A stretch of DNA of 64,000 nt from Candidatus Poribacteria bacterium WGA-3G (lineage in GTDB: Bacteria; Poribacteria; WGA-4E; WGA-3G): positions 1-64,000 of the forward strand of contig ASZN01000006.1 of assembly GCA_000406005.1 (NCBI GenBank), read 5' to 3'. Positions 61,258-64,000 of the stretch are shown piece by piece. Positions within the stretch are counted from its first letter, which is position 1. Each line of letters starts with the position of its first letter. A program made the translations under genes and the position numbers. Under the pieces are notes generated by a model that was not told where the DNA came from, ran no database searches, and worked only from the letters and a program-made list of their open reading frames with translations.

Positions 61258-62022
61258 TTAATTTTCGGGCTCAATTTTTGTTAGGGTCGCTATTAATCCG
61301 CCTAATTTATTTACCTGAATTTTGACAGGTAACCGTCTTTCATCGTCTGTAACCCAGAAGCGATCCCCTTCAGAGGTCCGCAAGACGAGGGTTCTAACAT
61401 GTCCTAAAACCTTACTTTTAATGAATTCCCTGCGCTCAACGGTCAGCGTAGCCTTATGTACTTTTCCTTTAGCGAGTAGCGGAAAGAAATAGGTTCTACC
61501 GAGTGCGAGTTGTTTAGAACGCAAAAAGGAGATGATTGATAACTCATCTTGTGTACCGGGCGGTATTTCTAAAGTTTTTGCCTCACGTTTTTGAGGTGAT
61601 TTCGATTTGGGACGAGAGACCTTTTCATATTCTGCCTGACCGTTACGGAAATCGATTTTCACAGTCGCCCGGTATCCTCGATCTTTTAATCGATTCTGAA
61701 AACGGACGGGTGAGCGTGTCACCGGATTAAAATAGGTTTCCGACTGATTTTGGAAACTGTAGACTCTGAATAGGGCACGCGTCCGCATTTGAGACTGGAT
61801 ATGATAAACGTCTTCTCCATTAACGGATGCCTGCTTGACGATCCAGTCTGTCCGTTTTCCAGCTGGGACTTTTTTCCACGTAATACTATAGGTTAATTTT
61901 TCACCGACTTTTAATGGGTTAGGCGCGACGTTCTTCGTTTCAACAAGGGATGTCTCGTTGGCGCTCAGGACAATACCGGCTACCAAAAACAGCGTAAAGA
62001 TTAGACGCTTTGCATAATGCAC
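61258..62022 (-). CDS. DUF3108 secreted protein
   Basis: 254 residues. The GTG at 62022 follows GAGG by 8 bases and gives a good signal peptide (YAKRLIFTLFLVAGIVLSA). The domain LKVGEKLTYSITWKKVPAGK, RVYSFQNQSETYFNP and FWVTDDERRLPVKIQV is the DUF3108 periplasmic beta fold, often near outer-membrane assembly genes. An in-frame ATG 12 codons upstream (62058) is less likely. It probably belongs to the same envelope operon. Confidence 0.86.
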   Translation of the reverse strand: MHYAKRLIFTLFLVAGIVLSANETSLVETKNVAPNPLKVGEKLTYSITWKKVPAGKRTDWIVKQASVNGEDVYHIQSQMRTRALFRVYSFQNQSETYFNPVTRSPVRFQNRLKDRGYRATVKIDFRNGQAEYEKVSRPKSKSPQKREAKTLEIPPGTQDELSIISFLRSKQLALGRTYFFPLLAKGKVHKATLTVERREFIKSKVLGHVRTLVLRTSEGDRFWVTDDERRLPVKIQVNKLGGLIATLTKIEPEN

Positions 62023-62076
62023 TTTTTTGTCCTCACGATTGATCCTGAAGCCGAGCATTTTATCCGCGTCAGGTAT

Positions 62077-62742
62077 TTAGAATCTATGTGTGAAAACGAG
62101 AGACTGATAACCACTATCAGTTTGTTGCATTTGCACGGAAAATCTTTGACTATTATAGGCTTCTGCGGTTTTTGGTGCGTCAAGGATATTCCAGACATGG
62201 ATTCCGATCCCCGCTGCGAGGAAGATACCGCTGAAAAACGTGTGATTCCGCATACGAGTCTGCCCTTGCTCATAGCTCAAGAATTCACCCGTCCGTCCAT
62301 CTTGGAATCCTGTCTGAAACACGCTCTGTTCGTTATAATGTAGGGCGCGAGCGATATTATACCCAGCGAGGGCAAAGGTGGTCAGTTCAGCGGTGAGGAA
62401 TAGTGTCGCTTTTGTGTAATTACCAGCGTAAGCCTGTCCGAGTCCGGGCATATAAGTCGAGAGCTGCTGTGCTTTCTGGATATCAAGTTCCGGATAGTAC
62501 CGCTCTGAATGGGGTCGAAACAGTGAATAATTCGGTTCCGTTTTAGGTTCTTCAACATATCCGGGAACAAACGGCAACGGTTTCGAGGTAGCAGTTTCGG
62601 ATTCCGTATTTATATTCGTATCCGTTTCAGGTGTTTCGGTTTGCGCGATTACGCCGGTGTAACCTGTCGTAAAAATAATAACAAAGGTAAGTAGTATGCC
62701 GAACAGAGGCGGCATCACTGCCGCCTCTCTGCTTTTTTCCAT
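62077..62742 (-). CDS. DUF5683-like membrane protein
   Basis: 221 residues. Signal or anchor (FGILLTFVIIFTTGYTGVIA), a threonine-rich linker, then STYMPGLGQAYAGNYTKATLFLTAE and FFSGIFLAAGIGIHVWNILDA, the paired hydrophobic layout of DUF5683 proteins. C-terminal VQMQQTDSGYQSLVFTHRF may be a beta-strand end. ATG at 62742 follows AAGGAG by 8 bases. A 24-base palindrome lies in codons 5-12. Function unknown; an outer-membrane role is inferred. Confidence 0.75.
   Translation of the reverse strand: MEKSREAAVMPPLFGILLTFVIIFTTGYTGVIAQTETPETDTNINTESETATSKPLPFVPGYVEEPKTEPNYSLFRPHSERYYPELDIQKAQQLSTYMPGLGQAYAGNYTKATLFLTAELTTFALAGYNIARALHYNEQSVFQTGFQDGRTGEFLSYEQGQTRMRNHTFFSGIFLAAGIGIHVWNILDAPKTAEAYNSQRFSVQMQQTDSGYQSLVFTHRF
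62705..62728. repeat. palindrome AGAGGCGGCA-tcac-TGCCGCCTCT inside a start region
   Basis: Perfect 10-base arms and a 4-base loop, 14 bases into the DUF5683-like gene. It encodes REAAVMPPL on the minus strand. Such a hairpin just after a start codon could hinder translation or be an inserted repeat that became coding. Confidence 0.7.
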
Positions 62743-62756
62743 TAATTTACTCCTTA

Positions 62757-63554
62757 TCAATGACGGTTAAGAGAGGGTGCCAATTGGACGTTTTCCGGAT
62801 CCGTCTGGTATGCCCAATCGAAAACGGCTCCATCTTCATAAAGTTCGCGAACCTGAATCTTTGCGAAGTTTCCATCAGGTGTGAAAAGCGCATAGATGTG
62901 TCCTTCAATGAGTTCAACGAATAGCGAAGTATATCCGATTTCTGGTACAACGTCAACCGATTCAAAGTTCTCGTGATACCCTAAATCTTGCATGAGTGTT
63001 TCATTATCCGAATAGAGATAGGTAACATGAACTTCGGTATCAAATCCGAAGTATATATCGGTTGCCGGTGTATCCCAGGGGATACTTCCTTTTTCGGGTC
63101 GTGAGAAATCGAAGCCGCTTCTTCCTGGAAAAATATTATAGTCATCAAGCGTTATATTTCGTCCTTCTGGCCGCGGCGTATCCCAGGCATCTTCAGGACT
63201 GAGTTCGCTCTCATTGTCGTGAATGTCATAAGCGGAGACGGCGTAGTAGTAGGTTTCGCCGTTTCGTACACTTGTATCTGTATAATGGGTTGTGTTTTCC
63301 GGAACATCTGCGAGATTATCAAAGTTGATGCCGTCTCGTCCGCGCCACACCTGATAGCCTGCAAGATCAAATTCGCCGTTAGGGTACCATTCGATGATAA
63401 CTTCCTCGTCGCCAGTGATGGTTTTGACCCCGCGTGGCACGGCGGGGGGTTCATTATCTCTATCGTCAGTGGTATCGATGTAACAGCCACTGATACCACC
63501 AAATAGTGTGGCAATCAGCAGGATTGTGAGTATTCTATTGATTTTGGACAACAT
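62757..63554 (-). CDS. lipoprotein with fibronectin type III domain
   Basis: 265 residues. ATG at 63554 (MLSKINRILTILLIATLFGG) leads to a lipobox ISGC (Cys about 24). GGAGG lies 10 bases before the ATG. The domain PPAVPRGVKTITGDEEVIIEWYPN, LAGYQVWRG and GETYYYAVSAYD is a fibronectin type III fold. The remaining roughly 140 residues are unassigned. First gene of the envelope operon, 14 bases ahead of the DUF5683-like gene. Confidence 0.86.
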   Translation of the reverse strand: MLSKINRILTILLIATLFGGISGCYIDTTDDRDNEPPAVPRGVKTITGDEEVIIEWYPNGEFDLAGYQVWRGRDGINFDNLADVPENTTHYTDTSVRNGETYYYAVSAYDIHDNESELSPEDAWDTPRPEGRNITLDDYNIFPGRSGFDFSRPEKGSIPWDTPATDIYFGFDTEVHVTYLYSDNETLMQDLGYHENFESVDVVPEIGYTSLFVELIEGHIYALFTPDGNFAKIQVRELYEDGAVFDWAYQTDPENVQLAPSLNRH

Positions 63555-63711
63555 GTGTCTGTAGCCTCCAGCGTTTAAGTATAATTTAAACACTTTAACG
63601 GATGTGTCCATAAAAATGTTGACATACGCATCATTTAAAATATTATCACAATAGCCGTGTGAATGCAAGAGAAAAATTTTTGTGGAGGTCGGCACCAAAA
63701 ATGTAGTTTCC

Positions 63712-63740
63712 TTGACATCTTTTCAGGTTTACGGTATACT
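63712..63740 (+). promoter_or_regulatory. near-consensus promoter of the terminal Uma2 gene
   Basis: TTGACA (63712-63717), exactly 17 bases, TATACT (63735-63740). Eleven of twelve positions match the sigma70 consensus, followed by CTGGAGGAAATC before the ATG. Confidence 0.8.
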
Positions 63741-63774
63741 GCAAATTGTCATTCCAACATTACTGGAGGAAATC

Positions 63775-64000
63775 ATGGCTACTCTGGCAGTCCAAACACG
63801 CCTTACGCCTGAAGAATACATCTCTTTTCAACGCAAAGCACTTCCAGACGCAGAAATAATCAGACACGAATACATAAATGGTGAGTTAATTGCGATGTCC
63901 GGTGCGAGTCGCGCCCATAACCTGATTACCATTAACATATCTACTGCACTCCATTCCCGTCTAAGAGGCACCAGATGTGAAACTTACGCGAACGAGATGC
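63775..64000 (+). CDS. Uma2-family protein, truncated by the window edge
   Basis: The first 75 codons are visible. LTPEEYISFQRKAL, IIRHEYINGELIAMSGASRAHNLITINIS is the classical Uma2 N-terminal part (EYxxGELxxMS). GGAGG precedes the ATG by 6 bases. The catalytic region lies beyond 64000. It is distinct from the two Uma2 copies near 26-29.9 kb. Confidence 0.85.
   Translation, partial: MATLAVQTRLTPEEYISFQRKALPDAEIIRHEYINGELIAMSGASRAHNLITINISTALHSRLRGTRCETYANEM

Noticed and set aside
1..64000. tRNA and rRNA genes
   Set aside because: I read both strands for T-loop GGTTCGAATCC-like boxes and rRNA-like conserved segments and found none convincing; a tRNAscan run would be decisive.

Overview
The window reads as a chromosomal segment of a Gram-negative (diderm) bacterium, most likely from Candidatus Poribacteria or a related PVC/FCB-like lineage. 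I infer this from gene content, not from a search: type I sulfatases, a BNR sialidase, PQQ-like propeller, SUMF1 and CRTAC1/UnbV secreted proteins, Uma2 nucleases, many small toxin-antitoxin modules, an LptD/SurA outer-membrane assembly locus, and dispersed GC-rich palindromic repeats. Coding density is high and most genes have clear AGGAG-like ribosome sites. Several promoters have good TTGACA/TATAAT boxes with 17-base spacers.

Layout. 0.2-9.0 kb: sugar and sulfated-glycan catabolism plus secreted scaffold proteins (sulfatase, mannonate dehydratase-like enzyme, PQQ propeller, sialidase, TPR, SUMF1, CRTAC1), closed by a strong bidirectional terminator. 9.1-23.9 kb: a mixed block with a double-VWA envelope protein, a DprA-like gene between inverted repeats, MoaB, a PaaK/CapK-like ligase, a second sulfatase, a PD-(D/E)XK protein, a Tat-exported sulfite-oxidase-like molybdoenzyme, an MFS carrier, an enolase-superfamily enzyme and a KDG kinase. 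23.9-29.9 kb: DNA-modifying and nuclease genes (D12 methylase; a duplicated Uma2 + NucS-like gene pair) with a MITE-like element between them. 29.9-38.0 kb: two tandem MacB-type permeases, a glycosidase-like protein, a ThDP enzyme, a PPi-type phosphofructokinase and a DUF433/DUF5615 toxin-antitoxin pair.

38.0-49.8 kb is a compact minus-strand defence operon. In transcription order it holds an SDR, a 2H phosphoesterase, hsdM, a HigB/HigA-like pair, hsdS, two small proteins, an AAA ATPase, a TOPRIM-like/UPF0175 fusion, a PIN protein and hsdR. HsdS carries antitoxin-like segments at both ends and is followed by a remnant of a second hsdS 3' end. The ATPase/TOPRIM-like/PIN trio sits inside the restriction operon with 4-base overlaps and looks like an embedded abortive-infection or toxin module.

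49.9-63.6 kb is a minus-strand envelope-biogenesis operon: an FN3 lipoprotein, a DUF5683-like protein, a DUF3108 protein, mfd, two membrane-anchored parvulin-like proteins, SurA, and a giant LptD. In the LptD, a SurA-like peptidyl-prolyl isomerase region and a long acidic linker are inserted near the start of the beta-barrel. This LptD with a built-in chaperone is the most striking observation in the window. A partial Uma2 gene with a near-consensus promoter runs off the right edge.
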